Part shown: positions 7,903-14,496 of the stretch, in pieces
How the letters are laid out: every line of letters starts with the position of its first letter
How positions within the stretch are numbered: the stretch's first letter is position 1
The notes under the pieces: model-generated
Told to the model about the DNA's origin: nothing
Seen by the model: only the letters and a program-made list of their open reading frames with translations
The model's database searches: none
Source: Crocinitomicaceae bacterium
GTDB lineage: Bacteria; Bacteroidota; Bacteroidia; Flavobacteriales_D; Crocinitomicaceae
Assembly (NCBI GenBank): GCA_024643585.1
Contig: JAHEMP010000009.1
Span: forward strand, 2,501 to 22,830
Direction: 5' to 3'
DNA: 20,330 nt
Position numbers and translations under genes: made by a program

Positions 7903-8550
7903 ATGATTTTAGACAATGATAGGGCGCTAAAGGTAGCAGAATTTTTATTACAAATCAAAGCAATAAAATTACAACCCAACGACCCGTTTACATGGGCATC
8001 AGGCATCAAATCGCCTATATATTGTGATAACAGAATATCACTTTCTTACCCAAATGTTCGCACATACATCCGACAATCGTATTGTGAAGCTTTGTTGGCA
8101 CAATTCGGAAAACCAGACTTGATCGCAGGTGTCGCTACTGGCGGTATTGCCCAAGGCGCGTTGGTTGCGCAAGAATTAGGTTTGCCATTCGTTTACGTTC
8201 GTTCAGAGGCGAAAGCACACGGTATGGGAAATCAAATTGAAGGTTTCTACGAAAAAGGTCAAAAAGTTGTTGTTATTGAAGATTTAATTTCGACTGGAAA
8301 AAGTAGCATTCAAGCTATAAATGCCATGAAGGAAGCAAAACTAGATATTCTAGGATTGGTTGCAATTTTCACCTACGGTTTCCAAGAAGCACAAGACAAT
8401 TTTGATAAAATCAAATGCCCTTTCGTTACCTTGAGCAATTATGATTTTCTTTTGGATGAAGCAATAAACCAGAAATTTATTACGAAAACAGAAGCAGAAC
8501 AATTGTTGACTTGGAAATCCAATCCAAGAGAGTGGCTCGTTAATCAATAA
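7903..8550 (+). CDS. pyrE: Orotate phosphoribosyltransferase
   Basis: This 215-residue protein, the usual length, makes orotidine 5'-phosphate from orotate and PRPP, the fifth step of UMP synthesis, in the cytoplasm. Diagnostic motifs are FTWASGIKSPIYCDNR near the N-terminus, VATGGIAQGALVAQELGLPFVYVRSEAKAHG in outline (the catalytic flexible loop), and the PRPP-binding loop VVVIEDLISTGKSS with E126-D127 and T131-G132. The start at 7903 (MILDNDRALKVAEFL) is preferred. An in-frame ATG at 7870 would overlap the divergent NUDIX gene and add 11 residues without family likeness. An SRPBCC gene begins 3 bases after the stop, so the two form an operon. Confidence 0.96.
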   Translation: MILDNDRALKVAEFLLQIKAIKLQPNDPFTWASGIKSPIYCDNRISLSYPNVRTYIRQSYCEALLAQFGKPDLIAGVATGGIAQGALVAQELGLPFVYVRSEAKAHGMGNQIEGFYEKGQKVVVIEDLISTGKSSIQAINAMKEAKLDILGLVAIFTYGFQEAQDNFDKIKCPFVTLSNYDFLLDEAINQKFITKTEAEQLLTWKSNPREWLVNQ

Positions 8551-8553
8551 AGA

Positions 8554-8964
8554 ATGAAAATCAATAGTGATAAAGCAATTGTTTCGGCTTCAAGCGAAAC
8601 TATTTTGGAATTTTTAAGCAATGCTGAAAATTTAATTCACTTGTTGCCGCAAGATAAAATTTCGGATTGGAAGGCGACAAATGAAGAATGTTCCTTCAAA
8701 GTTCAGGGTGGAATTGTAATTACCTTGGTTGAAAATGGAATGGAGGCACCCATCAAGTTGTTTTTAAAATCTGGAGAAAAATCTCCATTTCCTTTTACTT
8801 TAACGATTCATTTGGACCAAAAAGATTTGGCTACGGAAGGTTATATAGAATTCGACGGTGAGGTAAATATGTTTTTGAAAATGATGGTAGAAAAACCTTT
8901 GACTGCCTTATTTAATCACATGACAAGAGAATTACAAAATTGGTTCGGCGATAAGAATGCGTAG
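8554..8964 (+). CDS. SRPBCC (START-like) family protein
   Basis: This 136-residue protein has the layout of small SRPBCC/CoxG-like proteins. It opens with MKINSDKAIVSASSETILEFLSNAENL, the typical first strand and helices of the fold, and ends with a long helix (EKPLTALFNHMTRELQNWF). These proteins form a hydrophobic pocket for lipids or other ligands; no enzyme activity is suggested by the sequence. It starts 3 bases after pyrE and is probably co-translated with it, an arrangement I recall from other flavobacteria, though a functional link to pyrimidine synthesis is not shown. It converges on birA with only 5 bases between stop codons and no terminator. Confidence 0.8.
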   Translation: MKINSDKAIVSASSETILEFLSNAENLIHLLPQDKISDWKATNEECSFKVQGGIVITLVENGMEAPIKLFLKSGEKSPFPFTLTIHLDQKDLATEGYIEFDGEVNMFLKMMVEKPLTALFNHMTRELQNWFGDKNA

Positions 8965-8969
8965 TCGGA

Positions 8970-9731
8970 TCAGCTGTCTAGATTAAATTTCAACTCCTTG
9001 ATGTCATACTCTTTTTTCCCTTCTGCCCTTTGAACAATCAACTGGCCATTTTCTGAAACACCCATTATTTCTCCTAAAAAGGGTCCATTTTCGTCGCTAA
9101 ACGTTTTCAATTCTCGGTACCCCCACAAACTCTCGAAATATTCGTTTTCCAATTGAGAAAAGTGTTCTGTTTGGAAAATTTCAAAGTAATTGTTGAATTG
9201 CCAGAGCATGGCATCAAGAACCTCGCTTATGGGAGTAAAAACATGTGTTTCTAATTTGAAGCTCGTAGCGAATAGATCACCAAAATCGATCTGGTTAACG
9301 TTAAAACCAACTCCTACTATGGACGACTTTATACATTGATTTTTAAGTTGGTTTTCAATTAATATACCACCTATCTTTTTATTGTTCACCAAAATATCGT
9401 TAGGCCATTTTATTTTTGCTTCAACTCCTCTTTTTTTTAAGAAGGAAACAAGTGAAATACTCACAAAGCAATTTATAAATCTTTGGTTTATTAAAATTAA
9501 GTTGTCAAAAGCTAAAACGAAACTCATTTGAAGGTTCATTCCTGGTTCCGACTGCCAAACGGCACCTCTTTGTCCACGACCATTTGTCTGCTCGTCTGCC
9601 AAAATAACAGTTCCATGGGACAAATGACCCTCTTTCATCATATTGGCAGCATAATTGTTCGTGGAATCAACAGATGACAAATGTATCTTTGTATGACCAA
9701 TATGTGACTCATTATTTTGGGATGCCAACAT
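8970..9731 (-). CDS. birA: Biotin-[acetyl-CoA-carboxylase] ligase
   Basis: This 253-residue, single-function (class I) biotin protein ligase joins biotin to the acceptor lysine of carboxylases through biotinyl-5'-AMP. Motifs are SVDSTNNYA (20-28), the biotinyl-AMP loop GRGQRG (51-56), KWPND (108-112) and GGILIE (121-126, with the GVGFNVNQ strand following). The length and the immediate start of the catalytic domain leave no room for the N-terminal winged-helix of E. coli BirA. It should not act as the biotin-operon repressor. The gene diverges from rsfS across 62 bp that appear to hold promoters for both directions. Confidence 0.95.
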   Translation of the reverse strand: MLASQNNESHIGHTKIHLSSVDSTNNYAANMMKEGHLSHGTVILADEQTNGRGQRGAVWQSEPGMNLQMSFVLAFDNLILINQRFINCFVSISLVSFLKKRGVEAKIKWPNDILVNNKKIGGILIENQLKNQCIKSSIVGVGFNVNQIDFGDLFATSFKLETHVFTPISEVLDAMLWQFNNYFEIFQTEHFSQLENEYFESLWGYRELKTFSDENGPFLGEIMGVSENGQLIVQRAEGKKEYDIKELKFNLDS

Positions 9732-9738
9732 GCGTTAA

Positions 9739-9773
9739 ATTTGGAACAAAAATAAAATATTAGATTAGATTTG
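9739..9773 (+). promoter_or_regulatory. Promoter of the rsfS-ftsH operon
   Basis: A TTTG -33 element (9740-9743) and a consensus -7 box TAGATTTG (9766-9773) are separated by 22 bp, within the range for Bacteroidota sigma-A promoters. The -7 box ends 20 bp before the rsfS start at 9794, leaving a short leader. It probably drives rsfS, ftsH, the DUF2007 gene and cdsA. Confidence 0.6.
9747..9754 (-). promoter_or_regulatory. Candidate -7 box of birA
   Basis: The plus-strand CAAAAATA reads TATTTTTG on the minus strand, an exact TAnnTTTG match, 15 bp upstream of the birA start at 9731. It lies between the -33 and -7 elements of the opposite promoter, so the two polymerase sites overlap. No clear TTG partner is seen. 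Confidence 0.45.
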
Positions 9774-9793
9774 CATCGCGTATAAAATTAAGA

Positions 9794-10165
9794 ATGGCCA
9801 AAAAAAAAATTACATCAAAAATCCTTTGCGATTCTATCGTTGAAGGCATGCAGGAAAACAAAGCGAACGATATCGTTGTTTTAGATTTACGCGACATAGA
9901 AAATACAGTAACCGACTTTTTTGTTATTTGTAGTGGAGAGTCGTCTACGCAAGTGGATGGTATTACTTCTTCCGTTCTTCGACATACAAGAGAAGAAATT
10001 GGGGAAAAACCATGGCATACAGAAGGAAAAGGCACCAGTGAATGGGTTTTAATAGATTATGTAAGTGTTGTTGCGCATGTGTTTTATAAAACTGCGCGCT
10101 CCCATTACGATATTGAAGACTTATGGTCAGACGCAAAAAGAACAGACATACCGAATTTGAATTAA
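9794..10165 (+). CDS. rsfS: Ribosomal silencing factor RsfS
   Basis: This 123-residue member of the RsfS/YbeB/Iojap family binds ribosomal protein uL14 on the large subunit and blocks subunit joining when nutrients run low. Family marks are IVVLDLRDIENTVTDFFVICSGESSTQV, here split as DLRDIENTVTDFF (the core motif) and ICSGESSTQV, then the HTEGKGTSEWVLIDY region and YDIEDLWSDA near the end. The start is the only sensible ATG, 20 bp after a good -7 box. ftsH begins 6 bases downstream, so the two share a transcript, an order I recall from many Bacteroidota. Confidence 0.95.
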   Translation: MAKKKITSKILCDSIVEGMQENKANDIVVLDLRDIENTVTDFFVICSGESSTQVDGITSSVLRHTREEIGEKPWHTEGKGTSEWVLIDYVSVVAHVFYKTARSHYDIEDLWSDAKRTDIPNLN

Positions 10166-10171
10166 GAAATT

Positions 10172-12217
10172 ATGGCAGAAAATAAAGATAATAAGAAAAG
10201 TCCCTTCTCCATTTATTGGCTTTACGCCATAATTGGGGTAGTTGTTATAGGAATACAATTGTACCTTGGGTCTAGTTCAACCTCCACGATCAAATCACAA
10301 TCCACATTCTTCGAATTAGCGGAGAATGGATATGTTAAAGAAGTTCAAATTGTAAACAAGGCGAGAGTAGACTTTACACTTACTGAGGAAGGAAAAAAAG
10401 CCGTTCAATCTGCAGATTCTGGAGAAATGCTTTCAATGAAAAAAGCATTTAGTCAAGGCGGTCGAATGAAAAATCTAGATCCAAAATTCGAAATGGATAT
10501 CGTCGATGCAGGAAACTTTGAATCTCGCTTAAATGACGTGAACTCATCTTTAAAATCACAAGGTAAAAAATCAATCCCGTACGAGCCGAAGGAAGAGATT
10601 AATTATTTCTCAAACATCATTGGCTTTTTACTTCCTATTATTATCATTCTTTTAATCTGGATGTTTGTAATGCGAAGAATGACAGGCGGCGGTGGCGGTG
10701 GCGGTGGCGGTCAGATTTTCAATATTGGAAAATCAAAAGCTCAAGTTTACGACAAAGGAAAATCGACTAACATAACCTTTAAAGATGTCGCTGGTTTGGA
10801 AGGCGCAAAAGAGGAGATTGAAGAAATCGTTGAGTTCTTAAAACAACCGAAAAAATATACCGATTTAGGTGCAAAAATTCCGAAAGGGGCCCTTTTAGTT
10901 GGACCTCCGGGAACAGGTAAAACCTTATTGGCAAAAGCTGTAGCAGGTGAAGCGCAAGTTCCATTCTTTTCGTTGTCAGGATCTGATTTCGTTGAAATGT
11001 TTGTTGGAGTTGGAGCTTCAAGAGTTCGTGACTTGTTCAAACAAGCTAAAGAAAAAGCACCGGCCATAATTTTTATTGACGAGATAGATGCTATTGGTAG
11101 AGCAAGAGGTAAAAACAATAGTTTTGGTTCAAACGACGAGCGCGAAAATACCTTGAATCAATTGTTGACAGAAATGGATGGTTTTGGCACCAATTCAGGA
11201 GTCATCATTTTAGCCGCTACAAACCGAGCTGATGTCTTGGATAGTGCTTTGATGCGAGCTGGACGATTTGATCGTCAGATTTATGTGGACATGCCTGATT
11301 TGAATGAAAGAAAAGAAATATTCCAGGTTCACCTAAAACCAATTAAATTGGAGGAAGGAATGGACATCGATTTCTTAGCGAAACAAACACCTGGCTTTTC
11401 AGGAGCTGATATCGCTAATTTATGTAACGAAGCAGCATTAATTGCGGCGAGAAAAACAAAAAAATTCGTTCAGAAACAAGATTTCTTGGATGCTGTGGAT
11501 AGAATCATAGGTGGTTTAGAAAAGAAAAACAAAATCATTACGGTTGAAGAAAAACGTTCTATTGCTTTCCATGAAGCCGGTCACGCAACTACGTCATGGT
11601 TATTGGAACATGCTCATCCTTTAGTGAAAGTTACTATTGTGCCACGTGGTCAATCGCTAGGTGCTGCTTGGTACTTACCTGAAGAGAGAAGTATTACGAC
11701 CAAAGAACAAATTCTAGACGATATGTGCTCTGCATTAGGTGGACGTGCAGCTGAGAAATTAATCTTTGGTAAAATTTCAACGGGTGCTTTGAGTGACTTG
11801 GAAAAAGTAACCAAGCAAGCGTATGCCATGGTGTCCATGTACGGTTTAAGTGATAAAATTGGTAATGTATCTTTCTACGATAGTCAAGGTCAAAATGGAT
11901 TTACAAAACCGTATTCAGAAGACACAGCTAAAACCATCGACGAAGAGGTAAGTAAAATGATTGAGGAACAATATCAACGTGCCTTGACCATTTTAAGTGA
12001 AAACAAGGACAAATTAACTACCTTGGCAGAAAAATTGTTGACCGCAGAAGTAATTTTCAAAGAAGATTTGGAACTTATTTTCGGTAAACGAGCTTGGGAA
12101 AAAGAAGAATTGATCGAAAATCCAATTAAAAATGGGGTTGATAAATCTTTGGAAACGAATACTGTTGAAACGCCAGCTGAACCAAGTGAAGCTAGTGAAG
12201 GAGAGCCGTTGGCATAG
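10172..12217 (+). CDS. ftsH: ATP-dependent zinc metalloprotease FtsH
   Basis: This 681-residue membrane-bound AAA+ protease degrades unfolded membrane and regulatory proteins as a hexamer. Domains in order: membrane span about 15-32, periplasmic domain about 35-148, second span about 149-167, AAA+ module with Walker A GPPGTGKT (244-251) and Walker B IIFIDEID (299-306), and second region of homology (ATNRADVLDSALMRAGRFDRQ in outline). The M41 peptidase domain follows with zinc site HEAGH (467-471) and third ligand D542 (GALSDLE). A run of nine glycines (172-180) links the second span to the AAA+ module. The C-terminal tail is acidic and low-complexity (ETNTVETPAEPSEASEGE). Its last codons overlap the start region of the DUF2007 gene in another frame. 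Confidence 0.98.
   Translation: MAENKDNKKSPFSIYWLYAIIGVVVIGIQLYLGSSSTSTIKSQSTFFELAENGYVKEVQIVNKARVDFTLTEEGKKAVQSADSGEMLSMKKAFSQGGRMKNLDPKFEMDIVDAGNFESRLNDVNSSLKSQGKKSIPYEPKEEINYFSNIIGFLLPIIIILLIWMFVMRRMTGGGGGGGGGQIFNIGKSKAQVYDKGKSTNITFKDVAGLEGAKEEIEEIVEFLKQPKKYTDLGAKIPKGALLVGPPGTGKTLLAKAVAGEAQVPFFSLSGSDFVEMFVGVGASRVRDLFKQAKEKAPAIIFIDEIDAIGRARGKNNSFGSNDERENTLNQLLTEMDGFGTNSGVIILAATNRADVLDSALMRAGRFDRQIYVDMPDLNERKEIFQVHLKPIKLEEGMDIDFLAKQTPGFSGADIANLCNEAALIAARKTKKFVQKQDFLDAVDRIIGGLEKKNKIITVEEKRSIAFHEAGHATTSWLLEHAHPLVKVTIVPRGQSLGAAWYLPEERSITTKEQILDDMCSALGGRAAEKLIFGKISTGALSDLEKVTKQAYAMVSMYGLSDKIGNVSFYDSQGQNGFTKPYSEDTAKTIDEEVSKMIEEQYQRALTILSENKDKLTTLAEKLLTAEVIFKEDLELIFGKRAWEKEELIENPIKNGVDKSLETNTVETPAEPSEASEGEPLA
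10685..10711 (+). repeat. Glycine-codon tandem repeat inside ftsH
   Basis: Nine GGY codons in a row, mostly the hexamer GGTGGC repeated, encode Gly172-Gly180 in the linker between the second membrane span and the AAA+ module. It is conspicuously GC-rich in an AT-rich gene. Slippage in 3-base units would change linker length without a frameshift. Confidence 0.85.
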
Positions 12218-12404
12218 TATATACCAAAGTCCAGAACCTTACACTGTTGAGATTTTTAAATTGAAACTTGAAGATGAAGGGATTCCTGTTATGATATGGG
12301 ATGAGCGCTCTTCTTCATACAATGCGTTTGGTTATGTACATTTGCAAGTGAAAAGTGAATATAAAGAACAAGCCAAGGCAATAATTGACAATTTGAATGA
12401 ATAA
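12195..12404 (+). CDS. DUF2007 small protein
   Basis: The recognisable domain runs from SIYQSPEPYTVEIFKLKLEDEGIPVMIWDE to the end, matching the DUF2007 (putative signal-transducing) family of short proteins of about 70-80 residues; its biochemical role is unknown. The start is unclear because the frame has no ATG near the domain. The only ATG (12132) would add 21 residues of out-of-frame ftsH sequence. GTG at 12195 gives a 69-residue protein (VKESRWHSIYQS) of normal family length and is preferred; GTG at 12186 is another choice. Either way the gene overlaps the ftsH end (12217) by at least 23 bases, and its last 8 bases overlap cdsA. I recall DUF2007 genes between ftsH and cdsA in other flavobacteria, which supports it as real. 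Confidence 0.78.
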   Translation: MKESRWHSIYQSPEPYTVEIFKLKLEDEGIPVMIWDERSSSYNAFGYVHLQVKSEYKEQAKAIIDNLNE

Positions 12405-13242
12405 CATTACCCAACGAGCCATTACAGGTTCTTTGTTTGTCTTTTTGGTCATCGCATCCTTGTGGTACGGAGACGTGTCCACTGTAATTTTATTCGGAAT
12501 ATTTACAATATTTGGTTTAATTGAATTTTATCAACTTTTCAATCAGCACGAAAGTGTCAAGGTAAGCTGGAAATTTGCCACAGCCGTTGGTTTTCTTGTT
12601 TTTAGCATTCTCTCCGCTTCGTTTATGGACTGGATTCCACTGATTTTTATTTTCTTTCTGTTCCCTATTTTGTTTTTAAATATGCTCATTGAACTTTGGA
12701 AAAAAGAGGATCAGCCCATTTATAATATCGCCATTCAGATGTTGGGAATTGTTTATATCGTTTTCCCTTTTTATTTAATGGTAGAATTAAACAAGCAAAG
12801 TTCACATGATTTCCCGAGAGCAATTGGAATGTTCTTGCTTATATGGACAAATGACACCTTCGCCTTTTTATCTGGAAAATTCTTTGGAAAGACTAAGTTA
12901 TTTGAACGAATATCACCTAAGAAAACGTGGGAAGGAACTGTTGGCGGTGGGGTATTAACCATAATCGTTGCGATTCTTTTGGCCTTCTTCTATAACGACA
13001 AACAAGATTTAGGATTCTGGGTCGGAGCGGCTATTATCGTTGTTCCTAGCGCAGTTTTAGGAGACCTTTTGGAAAGTCTGTTCAAGCGTAACCTCAATAT
13101 TAAAGACAGTGGAAAATTTCTTCCAGGTCACGGAGGAATATTAGACCGTTTTGATGCGGCTTTGTTTACTGTTCCTTTCTACTATTGCTGGTCGCTTTTT
13201 TACTCGTATTATTACAATTCGATTACCTTATTTGATTTCTAA
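12397..13242 (+). CDS. cdsA: Phosphatidate cytidylyltransferase
   Basis: This 281-residue integral membrane enzyme makes CDP-diacylglycerol from phosphatidate and CTP, the branch point of phospholipid synthesis. About eight hydrophobic spans are visible. The CDP-alcohol signature is complete at residues 227-253: S-L-F-K-R, then KDSGKFLPGHGGILDRFD, with the two metal-binding aspartates. An upstream KKTWEGTVGG motif, also typical of CdsA, follows FGKTKLFERISP. The start ATG lies inside the end of the DUF2007 gene (8-base overlap, stop and start interleaved), pointing to coupled translation at the end of the rsfS-ftsH operon. A new promoter follows 14 bases after its stop. Confidence 0.96.
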   Translation: MNNITQRAITGSLFVFLVIASLWYGDVSTVILFGIFTIFGLIEFYQLFNQHESVKVSWKFATAVGFLVFSILSASFMDWIPLIFIFFLFPILFLNMLIELWKKEDQPIYNIAIQMLGIVYIVFPFYLMVELNKQSSHDFPRAIGMFLLIWTNDTFAFLSGKFFGKTKLFERISPKKTWEGTVGGGVLTIIVAILLAFFYNDKQDLGFWVGAAIIVVPSAVLGDLLESLFKRNLNIKDSGKFLPGHGGILDRFDAALFTVPFYYCWSLFYSYYYNSITLFDF

Positions 13243-13256
13243 AAAATCACAAAAAA

Positions 13257-13287
13257 TTGGTGAGACCGAAATAGTCTAGTATATTTA
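13257..13287 (+). promoter_or_regulatory. Promoter of the small secreted Lys/Cys-rich protein gene
   Basis: TTG (13257-13259) and TATATTTA (13280-13287, one mismatch to TAnnTTTG) are separated by 20 bp. The box lies 15 bp before the ATG at 13303, beyond the cdsA stop. This fits a separate promoter for the small gene. Confidence 0.5.
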
Positions 13288-13302
13288 TAAAAAAAAGAAA
13301 CG

Positions 13303-13536
13303 ATGAAAAAACTAATCTTAACATTGACTTTGGTATTTGCTGCTGGTTTATTTTCAACTACAGCTATGGCTTTGACTTCTAATAATGACAACATAACTGT
13401 AGTTAAAGGAGACAAAGACAAGAAAAAGAAAAAATCTAAGAAATCTGATAAAAACGCAAAAGCATGTAGTTCAGAAAACGGTGAGAAAAAATCTTGTTGT
13501 TCACATGGAGCTCCTGCAACTGAGGAGAAAAAGTAA
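13303..13536 (+). CDS. Small secreted lysine- and cysteine-rich protein of unknown function
   Basis: This 77-residue product has a clear signal peptide (MKKLILTLTLVFAAGLF, cleavage likely after TAMA near residue 23). The short mature peptide holds a strongly basic run of lysines (about 37-47), three cysteines in C-x(9)-CC followed by SHG, and an EEKK tail. I do not recognise a named family, though small secreted Lys/Cys proteins of this kind occur in flavobacteria. The Cys-Cys-Ser-His cluster could bind metal or form disulfides; this is inferred. It has its own promoter-like sequence and a strong terminator 20 bases after its stop, so it is a single-gene unit and possibly highly expressed. 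Confidence 0.75.
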   Translation: MKKLILTLTLVFAAGLFSTTAMALTSNNDNITVVKGDKDKKKKKSKKSDKNAKACSSENGEKKSCCSHGAPATEEKK

Positions 13537-13555
13537 TTTTTTACTAGAAAATAGT

Positions 13556-13590
13556 AAGGGTCAAATCTAGCGATTTGACCCTTTTTTTAT
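13556..13590 (+). terminator. Rho-independent terminator of the small secreted protein gene
   Basis: AAGGGTCAAATC (13556-13567) pairs perfectly with GATTTGACCCTT (13572-13583) around the loop TAGC, followed by a T run. The 12-bp stem is among the strongest in the window. On the minus strand the following bases are only partly T-rich, so it may weakly end xth transcripts too. Confidence 0.92.
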
Positions 13591-13617
13591 TTGTGTTTTT
13601 TGTATTTCTAAGTTTTC

Positions 13618-14376
13618 TTAAAGCTCGATTCCGACTGGACAATGATCTGAACCGTGCACATCATTCAAAATAAATGCCTGCTTAATGGTATCTTTAATCG
13701 ATTCCGAAACTAAGAAATAATCAATACGCCAGCCAACGTTTTTCTCCCTAGCTCCACCCCTGTAGCTCCACCATGTGTATTTGACCTCATCTCCATTTTT
13801 ATAACGGAAAGTATCAACGAACCCATTGGATGTAAAAGCATCCATTCCGTCAATTTCTTCTTGCATAAATCCAGCAGATTTATTGTAATTAGGCTTAGGT
13901 CGAGCCAAATCAATTTCTTTGTGTGCCACATTAAAATCTCCGCAAACAATAACTGGTTTTTTTGCTTCTAATTTTTTTAAGTAACTTAAAAAGGCCGCAT
14001 CCCAGGTTTGACGATAAGACAATCTCAACAATTCACTTCCCGAATTTGGCACATAAACTGAAACTACGTAAAACTCTTTAAATTCAGCGCAAATTACCAT
14101 TCCTTGGGTATCGTGCTCATCAATTCCAATATTTCGCAACACAGAAATTGGTTCGTGCTTTGTCAAAATTGCTGTTCCTGAATATCCCTTTTTTTCGGCT
14201 TCATGAGCAAAAATGTGATACCCATTCAAATCCACCAAAGTTTCCTCTACTTGTTCAGAAGTAGCCTTTGTTTCTTGTAGGCAAATTATATCAGCATTCA
14301 CTTTTTTCATGTCTTCGACAAAAGACTTTTTGGTTATGGCACGAATTCCGTTGACATTAAACGAGATGATTTTCAT
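13618..14376 (-). CDS. xth: Exodeoxyribonuclease III (AP endonuclease family 1)
   Basis: This 252-residue enzyme of the Xth/ExoA family cuts DNA at abasic sites in base excision repair. Active-site motifs are N7 and N9 in SFNVNGIRA, LQETK (33-37, metal-binding E35), GDFNVAH with the catalytic Asp and Asn, WRIDYFLVS, and SDHCP (243-247) with D244 and the general-base H245. The start at 14374-14376 (MKIISFNVNGIRA) is where the family always begins; an ATG at 14412 would add 12 non-family residues. A consensus -7 box and -33 element precede it. It stands alone, converges on the small secreted gene and diverges from mutS2. Confidence 0.95.
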   Translation of the reverse strand: MKIISFNVNGIRAITKKSFVEDMKKVNADIICLQETKATSEQVEETLVDLNGYHIFAHEAEKKGYSGTAILTKHEPISVLRNIGIDEHDTQGMVICAEFKEFYVVSVYVPNSGSELLRLSYRQTWDAAFLSYLKKLEAKKPVIVCGDFNVAHKEIDLARPKPNYNKSAGFMQEEIDGMDAFTSNGFVDTFRYKNGDEVKYTWWSYRGGAREKNVGWRIDYFLVSESIKDTIKQAFILNDVHGSDHCPVGIEL

Positions 14377-14390
14377 TCTAGAGTTTTTCA

Positions 14391-14422
14391 CAAATATAAT
14401 GAGCGTAAACAATCAATCCCAA
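14391..14422 (-). promoter_or_regulatory. Promoter of xth
   Basis: On the minus strand TATATTTG (from plus-strand CAAATATA, 14391-14398) is an exact TAnnTTTG box. A TTG -33 element (plus-strand CAA, 14420-14422) lies 21 bp away. The box ends 14 bp before the xth start codon. The pair is one of the best promoter matches in the window. Confidence 0.62.
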
Positions 14423-14430
14423 AACCGTGT

Positions 14431-14438
14431 TAACTTTG
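14431..14438 (+). promoter_or_regulatory. Candidate -7 box of mutS2
   Basis: TAACTTTG matches TAnnTTTG and lies 58 bp upstream of the mutS2 start at 14497, beside the xth promoter on the other strand. No TTG at proper spacing is seen upstream, so support is limited. Confidence 0.35.
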
Positions 14439-14496
14439 TTCGAGCATTCGCATTTTTGAGTTCGCAAACTCTGTGATTTGGGCTTTAACCAAGTAT

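Noticed and set aside
7896..8009. Longer NUDIX N-terminus from ATG 8009
   Set aside because: It would read antisense through pyrE's conserved N-terminus, and the family begins at MYKVF.
10747..11118. Minus-strand frames opposite the FtsH AAA+ domain
   Set aside because: They are complements of conserved Walker motifs, with no independent signals.
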